From Planctomycetota bacterium (GTDB lineage: Bacteria; Planctomycetota; GCA-002687715): DNA of 64,000 nt. Location of the stretch: NCBI GenBank assembly GCA_009691765.1, contig SIAO01000010.1, forward strand, positions 31,504 through 95,503. Reading direction: 5' to 3'. A program made the translations under genes and the position numbers. Within the stretch, counting starts at the first letter, position 1, and the number at the start of each line of letters is the position of its first letter. The notes beneath the pieces were generated by a model. It made no database searches, was not told where the DNA came from, and was given only the letters and a program-made list of their open reading frames with translations. This document shows positions 42,409 to 51,130 of the stretch, in pieces.

Positions 42409-43493
42409 GCCCGCGGTTGCGGCCTCGTCAGCGCGAAAAACACCAACCCCGCGCCAGCGCCGCCGAGGTGAGCCATCCAAGCCACACCGCCGCCTTCGTG
42501 ACCACTCTGTTGTGCCGCTGTCATGAACTGCATGCCCACCCAAAAGAGCAGGTAGATCATGATGTTCACGGGCATGAGATGGAAGAAGATGAACATGCCC
42601 AAACGCGCTTTGGGGAATGCCAGTGCGTAATACACCAAGACTCCGCTGATCCCGCCGCTCGCACCCACCAAAGGAATCATCGATGCTGGGTTCAAAGCCA
42701 TCTGCGCCAAGTTGCCTGCCACGGTCGCGACAACCAGCAGCAACAGCAAACGCATAGGCCCGATGCGATGCTCAACATTGTCGCCAAAGGCAAACAAGAA
42801 GAGCATATTGCCGACGAGGTGCATGAAGCCGCCATGGATGAAGAAGGGCGTGAGCAAAGTCAGGCCGCCGTTGCGCCATGGTTCTGCGGGGAAAAATGCC
42901 CACGCCTGGATCACGGCTTCGAGATTGCCGAACGCGAGAAGGCTCACGAGCGAGGTGATGCCAATGGTCATCCATGTGAACACCGGCTTCGGCCCCGCCG
43001 TGGGTTGATCCATCTCCACGGGCATGCCCAGCATGGCGCCCATGAAGCGCCAGCCACCGAGCGGGTTGTAGGCCCCGCGCGCACCTCCGGACTGCATCTC
43101 TGCGTTCCACGGAGAGTTTGGCTGTGTGTTCGTGAACTGCGGCGCCTCGGTTGCCGCCGGCGCGCCTTCCTTCGGTAGCAATTCCAATTCACCGCTGTCG
43201 AGCCACACGACTTGGCAGCGCACGCACACATCAAAGTCGCATGGAGCGCCAGACACCGTTCGTGGCACCAGCCGCATCGAGATGCCGCACACCGAACACA
43301 TGCGGCCGCGGTTGAACGCGCACTGCTGCGCCGCGATCCACAAGCGCTGCACCGCATCCTCGCTCGCGGCTCTGCGCAACACAGGAGCCGCCATCAGCCA
43401 ACCGCTGCAAACTTGGCAACGAAAGGCGAGACCCCAAGTGGTGTTCTGGCGCCCAAGCGGCTTCTTGCACTGAGGGCACGGCATTTCGGACAC
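42405..43493 (-). CDS. Rhomboid intramembrane protease with N-terminal zinc-ribbon domain
   Basis: The 362-aa protein has an N-terminal cysteine-rich region with CPQCKKPLG, FRCQVCSG, CSVCGISMRLV and CDFDVCVRC, which looks like two zinc ribbons (residues 5-105). The membrane part (about 165-360) has six or seven segments with the rhomboid catalytic serine in VGASGGISGV near 281 and histidine in MAHLGGAGAG near 340. HGGFMHLVGNM is the conserved rhomboid loop. Such enzymes cleave transmembrane substrates. First gene of a four-gene operon with start/stop overlaps; GGAGG precedes the GTG start by 8 nt. Confidence 0.93.
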   Translation of the reverse strand: MSEMPCPQCKKPLGRQNTTWGLAFRCQVCSGWLMAAPVLRRAASEDAVQRLWIAAQQCAFNRGRMCSVCGISMRLVPRTVSGAPCDFDVCVRCQVVWLDSGELELLPKEGAPAATEAPQFTNTQPNSPWNAEMQSGGARGAYNPLGGWRFMGAMLGMPVEMDQPTAGPKPVFTWMTIGITSLVSLLAFGNLEAVIQAWAFFPAEPWRNGGLTLLTPFFIHGGFMHLVGNMLFLFAFGDNVEHRIGPMRLLLLLVVATVAGNLAQMALNPASMIPLVGASGGISGVLVYYALAFPKARLGMFIFFHLMPVNIMIYLLFWVGMQFMTAAQQSGHEGGGVAWMAHLGGAGAGLVFFALTRPQPRA

Positions 43494-43561
43494 TGGCGAT
43501 TCCTCCGCGCGCGCATCCTATCCACTGGTGCAGTCATTGGGATCTGCACGCAAACTGCGTC

Positions 43562-43567
43562 TACGAT
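43562..43567 (+). promoter_or_regulatory. -10-like hexamer of the lipoprotein gene
   Basis: TACGAT, with a 6-nt spacer to the ATG at 43574 and no Shine-Dalgarno. One of the clearest leaderless-type starts. Confidence 0.5.
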
Positions 43568-43573
43568 GCTCCC

Positions 43574-44227
43574 ATGCGCAACCACATCGCACTCGGCTTC
43601 ATGGCTCTGGCGCTCTTCTGCACGGCTTGCTCGACGCCCTACTCACTCTCTCCCACTGATGCGCTCGGCACTTGGGCAATGTCGGACCAAGACAACGAGC
43701 TCTTCAATGTTTTGGTTCATCCCAATGGCAAGTGCGTTTCGACTTGGTGGAAAGGCGCGGAAGGTGCCGTCGGCGAAGTGGGCACATGGGAAATCCGCGG
43801 CGATAAACTGCGCCTGCGTTGGACCGATGGTTGGCTGGATGTCATCGGGCACAGCAAACTCGGCCTGATTCGTCAATCGTGGGACCCAGGGCGCCTCGAA
43901 ATCAACGCTCCCTTGGACGCTGCGCCCGTGCATCGCGCCGCTGGGCCGCTTGTGCCTTTCATCGGAGTGTGGCTCTCGTGCGCTTCCAAGCCAGGAAAGG
44001 CCGTGCATCTCGCGCTACGCGGCGACGGCATGACCGCACGCTCTTGCGGCACTGACACAGTGCTCGGCACATGGAGCACCGATGGCGACAGCGCCACGTT
44101 GATCTTTGCTGACGGCGTGGTGCATCGCTTGCTGCGCGCCGATGGTCAATGGCGCGAGGACACTTTCGCAGCGGGCGCCGCCCCTGGAAGCGCCGCGATT
44201 CACAGTGGCAAACCAACGCGCTACTAG
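43574..44227 (+). CDS. Lipoprotein with two internal repeats, function unknown
   Basis: A 217-aa protein. The first 19 residues form a lipoprotein signal ending in FCTAC; Cys19 would be lipidated. After it, two similar ~90-residue halves contain LGTWAMSDQDNELFNVLVHP and PFIGVWLSCASKPGKAVHLA, then LGTWSTDGDSATLIFADGVV; these are duplicated beta-strand units of a lipocalin-like 'GTW' type. No active-site motif is visible. Located divergently from the rhomboid operon. Confidence 0.75.
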   Translation: MRNHIALGFMALALFCTACSTPYSLSPTDALGTWAMSDQDNELFNVLVHPNGKCVSTWWKGAEGAVGEVGTWEIRGDKLRLRWTDGWLDVIGHSKLGLIRQSWDPGRLEINAPLDAAPVHRAAGPLVPFIGVWLSCASKPGKAVHLALRGDGMTARSCGTDTVLGTWSTDGDSATLIFADGVVHRLLRADGQWREDTFAAGAAPGSAAIHSGKPTRY

Positions 44228-44307
44228 GCCGCTGTGAGTTCAAGACTCTTCGCAGGCTACAAGTTCATCGACGCCTTGCAGCAGAGCCAGAGCAGCGGCG
44301 TAGCGAA

Positions 44308-45066
44308 TCAGAGAATCCAGGTGTCGTGGCACTGCGTGAGAAACACTGTGCCGGAAGCGCCCATGACGGCTGCCTGCATATGCAAGGGCATGCACGCGAG
44401 TTGCGGCACCTGCGGAATGAAAATAGTGATGGGTGCAGAAGCACCGCCCATACCTAGGATGCCTTGCATGTTTGTGCTCGCGGTCGGCAGTGCGTTCGCG
44501 AGTGAGAGCTGAAAGAGCAAGTCATTGTCAAGCGCGATGAAGCCAATGCCCGGTGCAGCGATCCCAGTGTTGGTGGTGAAGGAGATAGCCGCAACGTAGG
44601 GACTCCCCGGCATCAAGGGCGCGCCAAGAGCTAACTGCCACCACGCACCCCGTTGCGCGGGAAAAAACTCATTCAGCACCGGACCCGCTACGACATTCAC
44701 CGTGACCGGAAAGAACTCCGTGTGCTGAATCCAATTGGCATCGAAGTACATCACTTCGAACCAGAATGTCTCAGGAAGCAGCACCGCGGGCGCAATCCAT
44801 GTTGGCGCGTAGGTCATGCAGGGCGCGAGAGTGACGATCACGGGCAGCCAGAAGCTGCCGCCGGGAACGATAGGCCCGGTGGGGCTGCCCTGACGCACAC
44901 TGGTGTAGCCCTGCGAGCTTGGAAGATGGACCGTGCCGCTGGTGGCTTGGATCGTCAGCGTGACGACACCTCCGCCCATCGCAGGATCGGGAGTGGTCTT
45001 CGCTGCCACCTGCTGCCCTACGCAGCAAACACCTGCGAACAAAACCAACATGATGGATAGGCGCAT
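44308..45066 (-). CDS. Secreted beta-rich protein of unknown function
   Basis: The 252-aa precursor has a signal peptide (MRLSIMLVLFAGVCCVGQQV, cut near AAK). The mature part is rich in Pro, Thr, Val and aromatic residues (GGGVVTLTIQATSGTVHLPS, FPVTVNVVAGPVLNEFFPAQ, QLALGAPLMPGSPYVAAISF). It resembles the beta-sandwich tails of other exported proteins in this window. It starts 9 nt after the HAD/ECH gene stop on the same strand, so co-transcription is possible though no shared function is apparent. Confidence 0.7.
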   Translation of the reverse strand: MRLSIMLVLFAGVCCVGQQVAAKTTPDPAMGGGVVTLTIQATSGTVHLPSSQGYTSVRQGSPTGPIVPGGSFWLPVIVTLAPCMTYAPTWIAPAVLLPETFWFEVMYFDANWIQHTEFFPVTVNVVAGPVLNEFFPAQRGAWWQLALGAPLMPGSPYVAAISFTTNTGIAAPGIGFIALDNDLLFQLSLANALPTASTNMQGILGMGGASAPITIFIPQVPQLACMPLHMQAAVMGASGTVFLTQCHDTWIL

Positions 45067-45075
45067 GACTTCACC

Positions 45076-47103
45076 TCAGGCGTGCACGAAAGTTGCCTCC
45101 GCACGGGGCCCATTCTTTAGGAAGTTATCGATCCCGATCTTCATGTCCTGCGTCCGGCACACATCGCCGAAGCACAGGTTTTCAATTGTGAGACCATCGG
45201 CAAGTGTAGTGCGTGCCCCTGCGAGAATCGCCTTACAAAGAATTGCGTCTACAGCTTTGGAGAGCGAACCAATGTCTGTAGCCGGCAATTCCTCGGGCAC
45301 ATCGAGCAAAGCGCCCTTCAACTTGGGCTGCACTTTCACGCTGCCGTCGGCATAGCTGCGTGCCAGTTTCACAGCGTTCGGCAGCAGTTCATCGAGGGTG
45401 CAAAGCTGTGTCACCAAACCGAAATCCCTCGCTTCGATACTGGTGATGGGGCGTCCGGTGCGCAAGAAGATTGCAGCGCGGCCGAGCCCGATCAGGCGCG
45501 GCAATCGCTGCGTACCACCGGCACCGGGAATGATTCCCAACTTCACTTCGGGCTGAGCGCAGAGCACCTTCAATCCGCTAACTGCGACACGCGCGCAGCA
45601 AGCCATCGCCAATTCGAGCCCGCCACCGAAAGCGAGACCGTTCATCGCGCACACGACCGGCTTACCCAAGCCTTCGATCAAGAGCGTCAAACTCTGCGCA
45701 TCGCGTGAGTCCTTCATGCCTTGTTCCGGCGTGGTCGCGCGCGCAAGAAACTTCACGTCAGCGCCCGAGACAAACGCTTTGGTGCCGTAAGCCGTCAACA
45801 CCATGGCCTTCACAGTCGCGTCATCGCGAATGGAGCGGCAATGTTCGCCAATCTGGCGGAAGGCTGCCTCGTCCAGTGAGTTCAACGAACCCGGACGACG
45901 GATGGTGAGCACCGCCACGCCATCTTCGTCTTTGCGCAAGACCACCGGCACATCGATGGGCTTGCCCGACTGGGCACACTGCGCCAGCCAATGCGGCTGT
46001 GCAAAACCAGGATTGCTCGTGGCGTAATTCGTGGCGAGCGCCAACGCTTCTTTCAATCCAAGCTCATTCGCAAGCCGCGCGGGGCCTTTCATGACCAAGC
46101 CCATCTCGATGGCCATTTCAAAATCGGCGAGCGAGATCAAACCTGCACTCAGAATCTCGTCGCACAAACCAAGGAACGCGCCTTGCAACTGTGCCGTGAT
46201 CGCGAGCTTGCGCTCTGCGGGAACCTCAATCTTCTCGCCACGAGCGGGGACTTCCCAAGCCGTGCCGTTCGCCAACGCATCTTTCAGAATCTGCGGCGTG
46301 CGGAACCAAGGCATGATCTTCTCGCCTTCTTTCGCGAGGCCGGGCCCTGTGATGGCATTGCCGCCCGTGAGGTTCATGGCTGTGAAAGGGCCCACGCCCA
46401 AACCCAGCGCCTTCACCGCAACCGCATCAACTTCCTTCGTCGTGCCCAGACCTTGCTCGACGCACAACGCGGCTGCAAGAAACAAACCTTCAAACACAGG
46501 GTCCAGCGCGTAGCCGTAGCGGCTCTTCACGCACACGGGTACTTTGCCGATGCGCTCATAAAAGTCGCGCACCCAAACCGCCACGCGCGGATCGGTGTCG
46601 GCCCCAGGCACGATCTCGACCATGTAATTGCGTTCAGCCGGAAAGAAGTAGTGCACCACCAGCGAACGATTCTTGTGCGTGAGCCCAGCACCAATCACTT
46701 CCGGTTCGAGGTGGCTGGAGTTGCTCGCGAGAATTGCATCCGGCGCGCACACCTGCTCGAGCTGTGCAAAAATCTTGGCCTTGATGGCCGCGCTTTCCGT
46801 GGCGGCTTCCACAACGAACATGGCTCCACTCAGCGACGCGTAATCGCTGCTCCACTGCACCGCCGCTTTCATCGCCTCCGCTTCGGCCTGTTTGAAAGCC
46901 TTGGCTTCGACGCCCTTGTCGATCTTCTTTTCAAACTTGGCGCGGCCCTTCGCGAGCGCTGCCTCGCTGATGTCCACCACCACAATCGTGACGCCGCTGC
47001 TCGCAAGCGTCTTTGCGAAATACAACGCAATGTCCGGGCCAATCTGTCCCGAACCAATCACTCCGATCCGTTCGAGTGTGCGTCCGCGAAATGTGAAAGC
47101 CAT
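45076..47103 (-). CDS. 3-hydroxyacyl-CoA dehydrogenase / enoyl-CoA hydratase fusion
   Basis: A 675-aa bifunctional enzyme with the dehydrogenase first: IGVIGSGQIGPDIALYF (NAD site, residues 13-29), ASNSSHLEP, LVVHYFFPAERNYMVEIVPG. The hydratase domain comes last: SLNSLDEAAF, GADVKFLARA, AMNGLAFGGGLELAMACCA and EVKLGIIPGAGGTQRLPRL, which holds the catalytic Glu pair. It acts in beta-oxidation or its reverse: hydration of enoyl-CoA and oxidation of the 3-hydroxyacyl-CoA. The order is opposite to FadB/FadJ, as in the archaeal-type fusion. The thiolase gene lies 21 nt upstream and would complete the cycle. Confidence 0.9.
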   Translation of the reverse strand: MAFTFRGRTLERIGVIGSGQIGPDIALYFAKTLASSGVTIVVVDISEAALAKGRAKFEKKIDKGVEAKAFKQAEAEAMKAAVQWSSDYASLSGAMFVVEAATESAAIKAKIFAQLEQVCAPDAILASNSSHLEPEVIGAGLTHKNRSLVVHYFFPAERNYMVEIVPGADTDPRVAVWVRDFYERIGKVPVCVKSRYGYALDPVFEGLFLAAALCVEQGLGTTKEVDAVAVKALGLGVGPFTAMNLTGGNAITGPGLAKEGEKIMPWFRTPQILKDALANGTAWEVPARGEKIEVPAERKLAITAQLQGAFLGLCDEILSAGLISLADFEMAIEMGLVMKGPARLANELGLKEALALATNYATSNPGFAQPHWLAQCAQSGKPIDVPVVLRKDEDGVAVLTIRRPGSLNSLDEAAFRQIGEHCRSIRDDATVKAMVLTAYGTKAFVSGADVKFLARATTPEQGMKDSRDAQSLTLLIEGLGKPVVCAMNGLAFGGGLELAMACCARVAVSGLKVLCAQPEVKLGIIPGAGGTQRLPRLIGLGRAAIFLRTGRPITSIEARDFGLVTQLCTLDELLPNAVKLARSYADGSVKVQPKLKGALLDVPEELPATDIGSLSKAVDAILCKAILAGARTTLADGLTIENLCFGDVCRTQDMKIGIDNFLKNGPRAEATFVHA

Positions 47104-47124
47104 GGTGTTTTCCTTCTTGGCGCT

Positions 47125-48330
47125 TTAGGCCACGCGCACTTCGACACACAGCGCCATCGCGCAGTCTCCTGCGGCGCAACCCACGAACAAACCGCGACCA
47201 CCACCGCGCAGCACGAGTTCTTCGATCAGTTCCAGCACGAGACGCGTGCCGGTCGGACCTTGCGGATGCCCGAAGATCAGCGACGAACCAAAGCGGTTCA
47301 CTTGCTCCGCGGGCACTCCCGTCTCGCGGCTGAAATACACATCGTTCACAGCGAACGGGTTGTGCGTCTTGATGGCGTTGCAATCGGCAAACGACCAGCC
47401 GGCCGCCGCGAGTGCTTTTCCCGCAGCAGGCACCGTGGCCATCGCCATGAAGCCTTTCTTCACGCGCGCTTCGCCGCTCGAAACGATGCGGATGGTGACA
47501 GCTTTGTCCGTAGCGAGTTCGCGCGCTTCATCCACGCCCGTCACCAACAACCCTGCGTTCCCGTCGGCAGGATGCGTTTGCGAACCAAATGTGACCGTGC
47601 CCTCAGGCAGTACTGGCCGGAGTCCCGCGAGGCCTTCCGCTGTGGTTGCGAACACGCCTTCGTCACCGCGCACCGTAGCCAGCACTTTCTTGCCAGAAGG
47701 ATTGATCTCCAACGGCAACAACATGAAGCGACGCAAGAAAGCGGCGTCATCTTTGAGCGCTTCCTCGTACTGCGCGTAACGCAGCAGCGTCATCGCGTCT
47801 TGTGCGGCGCGGTCGATGCCTGCTTCTTTCGCCACATTCTCAGCCGTGGCAATCATCGCGCCGCCGGCCCACGGGTCTTTGCCGAAGTTGTCCATCACCC
47901 AGTTCTCAGCCTGGCCGGTGCCACCGGGCGCCGCAGAATCGGGATAATAAAGATGCGGCCCATTCGAGCAGCGATCCGCAGTCAGCACGAGCACGCGCGC
48001 ATTCGAGCCCGCGTCCAGCATGGAGGCTGCCGTGGCAATCGCGCGCGCGCCGGTGGCGCAAGCCTGCATCACTGTGGGGCCACCAATGCCCGGTGCGCCG
48101 AGCAGCGCCGCCACCCAAGGTGCGCCATAGAACGACTGCGTGGACGGCACGGTCCAGCCGAGCACCATGCCATCGAGGCTGCCGGCATCCACTTTCGCAC
48201 GACGCAAAGCGCTCATGGCGCACTGCGCTGCGAACTTCAGCGGATGCAGATTGGCCATGCTGCCTTGCCATTTCACGAAGGGCGTAGACCAGCCGCAACC
48301 ATAGGGAATGTACGCGCGATGGAAGCTCAT
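47125..48330 (-). CDS. Acetyl-CoA acetyltransferase (thiolase)
   Basis: A 401-aa thiolase that cleaves or forms acetoacyl-CoA. The nucleophilic Cys is in [13 protein letters not shown] near residue 90. [10 protein letters not shown] has the His-containing block, [11 protein letters not shown] replaces the usual GHPxGxSGAR, and the final catalytic Cys is in [11 protein letters not shown]. Slight motif divergence suggests a subfamily for longer or unusual acyl-CoAs. It is the first gene of the minus-strand pair with the HAD/ECH fusion. Confidence 0.92.
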   Translation of the reverse strand: MSFHRAYIPYGCGWSTPFVKWQGSMANLHPLKFAAQCAMSALRRAKVDAGSLDGMVLGWTVPSTQSFYGAPWVAALLGAPGIGGPTVMQACATGARAIATAASMLDAGSNARVLVLTADRCSNGPHLYYPDSAAPGGTGQAENWVMDNFGKDPWAGGAMIATAENVAKEAGIDRAAQDAMTLLRYAQYEEALKDDAAFLRRFMLLPLEINPSGKKVLATVRGDEGVFATTAEGLAGLRPVLPEGTVTFGSQTHPADGNAGLLVTGVDEARELATDKAVTIRIVSSGEARVKKGFMAMATVPAAGKALAAAGWSFADCNAIKTHNPFAVNDVYFSRETGVPAEQVNRFGSSLIFGHPQGPTGTRLVLELIEELVLRGGGRGLFVGCAAGDCAMALCVEVRVA

Positions 48331-48406
48331 GAAGTTCTCCGAAGCGCACGAGCTTAGCGCGCCACGAGGCTGCCGGAAGCGTGCAGGATGCTGCGCGATG
48401 GGCGGC

Positions 48407-48412
48407 TATAGT
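48407..48412 (+). promoter_or_regulatory. -10-like hexamer of ispG
   Basis: TATAGT preceded by GC, 6 nt before the GTG at 48419. This favours GTG 48419 as start over the next ATG at 48428. Confidence 0.5.
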
Positions 48413-48418
48413 CCCGCC

Positions 48419-49648
48419 GTGAGCACCATGATTCCACGCAAGAACACCGTGTGTTGCTCCGTCGGCGGCGTTGCCGTCGGCGGCGGCCATCCGGTGGTCA
48501 TCCAGTCCATGACCAACACCGACACCGAGAACGCCGTCGCCACGGCGGAGCAAGTGGTGCAACTCGCCAAAGCGGGCTCGGAACTCGTACGCATTACAGT
48601 GAACACTTTGGCGGCTGCGCAGGCCGTCGATGAAGTGCGCAAGCGCGTGTGTGACGCTGGAGTCAACGTGCCGCTCGTCGGCGACTTCCATTTCAACGGG
48701 CACAAACTGCTGCGCGAAGTGCCGGAGTGCGCGAAGGCCTTGGCCAAATACCGCATCAACCCTGGCAATGTGGGCCGCGGCAGCAAGCACGACGAAAACT
48801 TCGTCACCATGGTGCAAGTCGCCATGGAGCACAACCGGCCCGTGCGCATCGGCGTGAACGGCGGTTCTCTGGACCCAGCACTGCTCGACGAACTGATGGA
48901 TGCCAACGCACGACTCCGCTCACCACGTGCGGCGGAGGCTGTGTTCAACGAAGCCATGGTGCTGAGCGCGCTGCGTTCCGCAGAACTCGCCGAAACAACC
49001 GGCCTCGCGCATGACGCCATCATCCTCTCGTGCAAACTCAGCCGCGTGCAAGACATGCTCGCTGTGTACCGCGACCTGTCGTTGCGTTGCGATTGGCCTT
49101 TGCATCTCGGTCTCACCGAAGCGGGCATGGGCGCGAAAGGCATTGTCGCCACCAGCGCTGCGTTGGCCGTGCTCTTGCAAGCCGGCATCGGCGACACCAT
49201 CCGCGCCAGCCTGACGCCCGAACCCGGCGGCGATCGCAGTCTCGAAGTGCGCGTGTGCCAGCAACTGTTGCAGAGCATGGGCATCCGTCCATTCATGCCG
49301 CAAGTGACAGCCTGCCCCGGCTGCGGCCGCACCACCAGCACCGTGTTTCAAGAATTGGCGCAGCGCATCGAGAAACACTTGAGCGCACGCATGGAACAGT
49401 GGAAGGGCGTGCACCCTGGAGTGGAAGAGTTGCAAGTGGCGGTGATGGGTTGCGTCGTGAATGGGCCTGGCGAAAGCCGCGCTGCGCATCTCGGCATCTC
49501 ACTGCCTGGCACAGGCGAAGTGCCGCGCGCGCCGGTCTATGTCGATGGAAAACTCGTCAAGACGCTGCACGGCCCCGCGCTTGCGGACGATTTTGTAGCG
49601 ATGGTGGACGCTTATGTTGCGCGTCGCTGGCCCGCTCGCACTGCGTGA
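48419..49648 (+). CDS. ispG: 4-hydroxy-3-methylbut-2-enyl diphosphate synthase IspG
   Basis: The 409-aa protein catalyses the reductive ring-opening of methylerythritol cyclodiphosphate to HMBPP, the penultimate step of the MEP isoprenoid pathway. N-terminal TIM barrel with [38 protein letters not shown] and [13 protein letters not shown]-terminal [4Fe-4S] domain with [16 protein letters not shown] near residue 299 and [14 protein letters not shown] holding the third cysteine. Near-minimal length without the large plant-type insert. GTG start chosen from the -10 box. Divergent from the thiolase gene. Confidence 0.96.
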   Translation: MSTMIPRKNTVCCSVGGVAVGGGHPVVIQSMTNTDTENAVATAEQVVQLAKAGSELVRITVNTLAAAQAVDEVRKRVCDAGVNVPLVGDFHFNGHKLLREVPECAKALAKYRINPGNVGRGSKHDENFVTMVQVAMEHNRPVRIGVNGGSLDPALLDELMDANARLRSPRAAEAVFNEAMVLSALRSAELAETTGLAHDAIILSCKLSRVQDMLAVYRDLSLRCDWPLHLGLTEAGMGAKGIVATSAALAVLLQAGIGDTIRASLTPEPGGDRSLEVRVCQQLLQSMGIRPFMPQVTACPGCGRTTSTVFQELAQRIEKHLSARMEQWKGVHPGVEELQVAVMGCVVNGPGESRAAHLGISLPGTGEVPRAPVYVDGKLVKTLHGPALADDFVAMVDAYVARRWPARTA

Positions 49649-49665
49649 CACACGGCCGCGAGGCT

Positions 49666-51126
49666 TCAACCGCTGCGCAAGATCGGGCGGATCACTTCTC
49701 CAGCCACATCTGTCAAACGGTAATTGCGTCCGTTGTGAAAATACGTGAGCTTCGTGTGATCGAGCCCAACACAATGCAAAAGCGTGGCGTGCAAGTCGTT
49801 CACCGACACCGCGCCCTCCTCCGCTTTCCAACCAATGTCATCCGTCTCGCCGTGACTGACGCCACCCTTCACACCGCCGCCTGCCAACCACATCAAGAAA
49901 CCATCAGGATTGTGATCGCGCCCGCCGTTGGTGCCTTGGGACATGGGCATGCGCCCGAACTCGCCGCCCCAAACCACCAGCGTGCTGTCCAAGAGGCCGC
50001 GCTGCTTCAAGTCCGTGAGCAAGCCCGCGAAAGGCACATCGGTTTCTGCGCAATGCAAGTCGTGGTTTTCGCGCAAACCATAGTGTGCGTCCCAACTGTC
50101 TTGCTGGTGTCCGCCGCCTGAGTAGATCTGGATGAAGCGCACACCGCGTTCCACGAGCCTGCGCGCCACCAAACACTGCGTGCCCACCGTGCGCGTGCGT
50201 TCTTGATCGAGCCCGTACAACTGCTTCGTGGCTTCGCTCTCGCCGCCGAGGTCCGTCGCTTCAGGCGCCGCGCTCTGCATGGCGTACGCCAATTCGTAGC
50301 TGCGAATGCGCGCTTCAAGTTCAGCAGCAGCAGGATGCGCTTCGCCGTGAGCCTTGTTCAAGTCGTGCAACAAATCCAGTTGCGCTCGTTGCGCTTCTGC
50401 ACTGACGCCCTCAGGCCGCGCGAGATCCAAGATGGGCACGCCCTTCGAGCGAAAGGGCACACCCTGCAAGCTCGAGGGCAAGAAGCCGCTGCTCCAGTTT
50501 TGCGGACCACCGATGGGCCCACCACGCGGGTCGTACATCACCACGAAGCCGGGCAAGTTCTTTGCGCCAGTGCCAAGACCATATTGCACCCACGAACCAG
50601 CACTCGGAAAACCAACGCGCGACATGCCTGTGTTCAAGTGGAACAACGCAGGCGCATGATTGTTCGATTCGCAATGCACCGCCTTCAAGAAGGCCATGTC
50701 ATCGACGCACTTCGCGAGCGCCGGCTGCTTGTTGCTCACCCACTGGCCACACTGCCCGTGACGCGCAAACGTGTACGGCGAACGCATCAAGTTGCCGTTG
50801 TCTTTGAAAAATGTCTTGATGCCTTCAGGCGGCTTCTTGCCATGCAACGCATCGAGCTTCGGTTTGGGGTCGAACAAATCCATGGCGCTCGGGCCGCCAT
50901 AGAGGAACAACCAGATCACAGCCTTGGCCGGGCCCTGCAGTGGCGGCACGGCGACAGCGCCTTGCGTTGCCAATCGCAACCGCTCTTCGCCGAGAAGTGA
51001 ACCGAGCGCGAGCAAGCCGAGTCCCCCGCCGCTGCAACTCAGGAAATCGCGGCGTGACGGCGTGAAGTGACTCGGAGCATTCGCATCCAAGCGCAGCGTT
51101 GGGTCGTGTGGCGTTCGAGGCTGCAT
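49666..51126 (-). CDS. Tat-exported DUF1501 protein
   Basis: A 486-aa protein of the DUF1501 family, related to alkaline phosphatase/sulfatase folds and abundant in Planctomycetota. A twin-arginine motif SRRDFLSCSGG lies at residues 24-34, followed by a hydrophobic stretch (LGLLALGSLL). The core has VIWLFLYGGPSAMDLFDPKP, HCESNNHAPALFHLNTG, FIQIYSGGGHQQDSWD and VVWGGEFGRMPMSQG. No biochemical function is established. It follows the DUF1549/1553 gene by 4 nt, the standard planctomycete two-gene unit. GGAG seven nt upstream sets the start at 51126. Confidence 0.95.
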   Translation of the reverse strand: MQPRTPHDPTLRLDANAPSHFTPSRRDFLSCSGGGLGLLALGSLLGEERLRLATQGAVAVPPLQGPAKAVIWLFLYGGPSAMDLFDPKPKLDALHGKKPPEGIKTFFKDNGNLMRSPYTFARHGQCGQWVSNKQPALAKCVDDMAFLKAVHCESNNHAPALFHLNTGMSRVGFPSAGSWVQYGLGTGAKNLPGFVVMYDPRGGPIGGPQNWSSGFLPSSLQGVPFRSKGVPILDLARPEGVSAEAQRAQLDLLHDLNKAHGEAHPAAAELEARIRSYELAYAMQSAAPEATDLGGESEATKQLYGLDQERTRTVGTQCLVARRLVERGVRFIQIYSGGGHQQDSWDAHYGLRENHDLHCAETDVPFAGLLTDLKQRGLLDSTLVVWGGEFGRMPMSQGTNGGRDHNPDGFLMWLAGGGVKGGVSHGETDDIGWKAEEGAVSVNDLHATLLHCVGLDHTKLTYFHNGRNYRLTDVAGEVIRPILRSG

Positions 51127-51130
51127 AGTG

